From: an uncultured Clostridia bacterium
GTDB taxonomy: Bacteria > Bacillota > Clostridia > Christensenellales > UBA3700
Length of the DNA: 52,283 bases
Reading direction: 5' to 3'
Assembly (NCBI GenBank): GCA_944380395.1
Contig: CALWHM010000011.1
Span: 1 to 52,283 of the forward strand
Shown piece after piece: positions 51,577-52,283 of this stretch (the first letter of the stretch is position 1; each line of letters begins with the position of its first letter). The notes beneath the pieces were generated by a model. It was not told the DNA's origin. It saw nothing but the letters and a program-made list of their open reading frames with translations, and did no database searches. Made by a program: the position numbers and the translations under genes.

Positions 51577-51859
51577 GTCAAGTACCACTTGACAAGGGTA
51601 TTTCAGCCTAGAATTTTAAAACTGAAATCAATCTTAATCGCGGAAAATCAAAAATCACCAACATATAAGAAAGAAGTGCGCAACAACATATAATGCCGAC
51701 TGATAACGTCCACGCTTTAAGTTTCGCAATCCATTATAAAGTACTCATGTCAAGTACTACTTGACACGGGTAGTTATTGTTTATTTGTTTAATGAGAGGC
51801 GAAAATTAGCCTATACCAAAAATCTTGGTATTGACATATAAGCGCAGTTTATAATATGC
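51577..51859 (+). repeat. Duplicated module, copy 2 (leader of the second 44-bp array)
   Basis: Same order as 50693-50979: palindromes at 51577-51593 and 51749-51765 (the latter with GTCAAGTACTACTTGAC), the ATGCCGACTGATAAC segment, and the leader from about 51768, nearly identical to copy 1 up to the TATAAT beside the array. Confidence 0.7.
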
Positions 51860-51966
51860 TGTCCACTTTAGTGGACACTGTCGCACGCTCGTTTGTTATG
51901 TGTTGTCCACTTTAGTGGACACTGGCGCACGCTCGCCTGTTATGCGTTGTCCACTTTTGTGGACAC
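51860..51966 (+). repeat. Second 44-bp palindromic array, 3 units
   Basis: GTCCAC-TTT(A/T)-GTGGAC at 51861, 51905 and 51949 with the same exact 44-bp period and nearly the same unit sequence as the first array. A decayed GTGACATATTTTATGGACAC follows. From about 51990 to 52149 no further feature is seen. Confidence 0.88.
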
Positions 51967-52149
51967 TGTGACATATTTTATGGACACTAATTTGAATGAA
52001 AAATAGTTAAAATGAGATGGTTTTTAATATAAAAAGCAGTGCGTAACTTAAAATACAATTCTATCTGGTGCAATGTCAATCTAAAAATACAGGCATAATC
52101 TCGTGTTTAGAAAAATTATAATATTCTACAAAAATTCTCAGTTGCTGTA

Positions 52150-52178
52150 TTGACATGCTTGAAATTCAATGCTATAAT
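52150..52178 (+). promoter_or_regulatory. Promoter of the AAA ATPase gene
   Basis: Perfect consensus: TTGACA (52150-52155), 17-nt spacer, TATAAT (52173-52178), about 30 nt before the ATG at 52210. Confidence 0.85.
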
Positions 52179-52209
52179 ATAAAGAAATAATAGTGTTGGA
52201 GTTTCGAAT

Positions 52210-52283
52210 ATGGAAATTAAACGAGATTTTTATCTTAATAAATTAATTCAACACAAGAAAAACGGATTGGTAAAAATTGTTAC
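52210..52283 (+). CDS. AAA ATPase, DUF4143 type (5' end only)
   Basis: Only the first 24 codons are in the window: MEIKRDFYLNKLIQHKKNGLV then KIVT. This matches the start of the ATP-binding proteins with a C-terminal DUF4143 nuclease-like domain, which normally continue with a Walker A of the GIRRCGKS type just past the window edge. GGAG lies 8 nt before the ATG. Such genes are common, often multicopy and of uncertain function. Here the gene lies directly downstream of the palindromic arrays and has a consensus promoter. Confidence 0.65.
   Translation, partial: MEIKRDFYLNKLIQHKKNGLVKIV

Noticed and set aside
51274-51588. 104-residue minus-strand ORF between the repeat modules
   Set aside because: No domain, AT-rich codons, and it crosses segments that recur elsewhere as non-coding repeats.

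Overview
The window looks like chromosomal DNA of an uncultured low-to-mid-GC bacterium of the Bacillota, most likely class Clostridia. Signs are AGGAGG-type ribosome binding sites, sigma-A promoters of the TTGACA-17-TATAAT kind, a SpoVB/MazG pair, a KtrAB potassium system, a VanW protein and a nitrogenase-cofactor-like (NifX) protein. TGA is used as an ordinary stop. The species cannot be named from this sequence.

Layout. Positions 1-8456 are read leftward: a possible 19-residue peptide gene, a PPC/DUF296 protein, gyrA, gyrB and dnaN. From 8938 most genes read rightward. The AT-rich gap 8457-8937 has several DnaA-box-like 9-mers and is a good oriC candidate. dnaA and recF are not in their usual places, and 1.7 kb of repeat-rich non-coding DNA separates dnaN from gyrB. 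Next come a lipid-II-type flippase, mazG, dus and trmL (one operon), a membrane protein split by an in-frame TGA, a calcium/cation exchanger, leuCDB, and a run of small transcription units: a solitary NuoE-like ferredoxin, a NifX-like protein, a nitrilase relative without its cysteine, and a RimK-like ligase.

22.3-30 kb holds a surface glycosidase operon (beta-propeller/SH3-like membrane protein plus GH30 lipoprotein), a fusion of an RNA-polymerase alpha-CTD-like domain to WG repeats, ktrB-ktrA and a VanW protein. A tRNA-Leu(CAG) follows, then a degenerate copy of its 3' end and an AT-rich SNF2-helicase/HNH-like gene that looks acquired. murI and pgm follow. 38.6-43.7 kb carries a MacB-like ABC transporter and a GH51 arabinofuranosidase. 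44-50.2 kb carries three tandem paralogous membrane proteins, ybaK, a YjdF-like membrane protein and an OmpR-type two-component system. The window ends inside an AAA ATPase (DUF4143 type).

The most unusual content is non-coding. Four repeat clusters (5.6-7.3, 19.2-19.6, 37.0-38.6, 50.2-52.0 kb) are built from the same modules. These include a 17-bp palindrome of the form GTCAAGT-n3-ACTTGAC (eight copies), a second near-palindrome (seven copies) and GC-rich hairpins. In the last cluster a roughly 290-bp module is duplicated, and each copy leads into an array of exact 44-bp units centred on GTCCAC-TTTT-GTGGAC (7 and 3 units). A second pattern is that at least four genes have a -10 box only 6-7 nt before the ATG, which predicts leaderless mRNAs.
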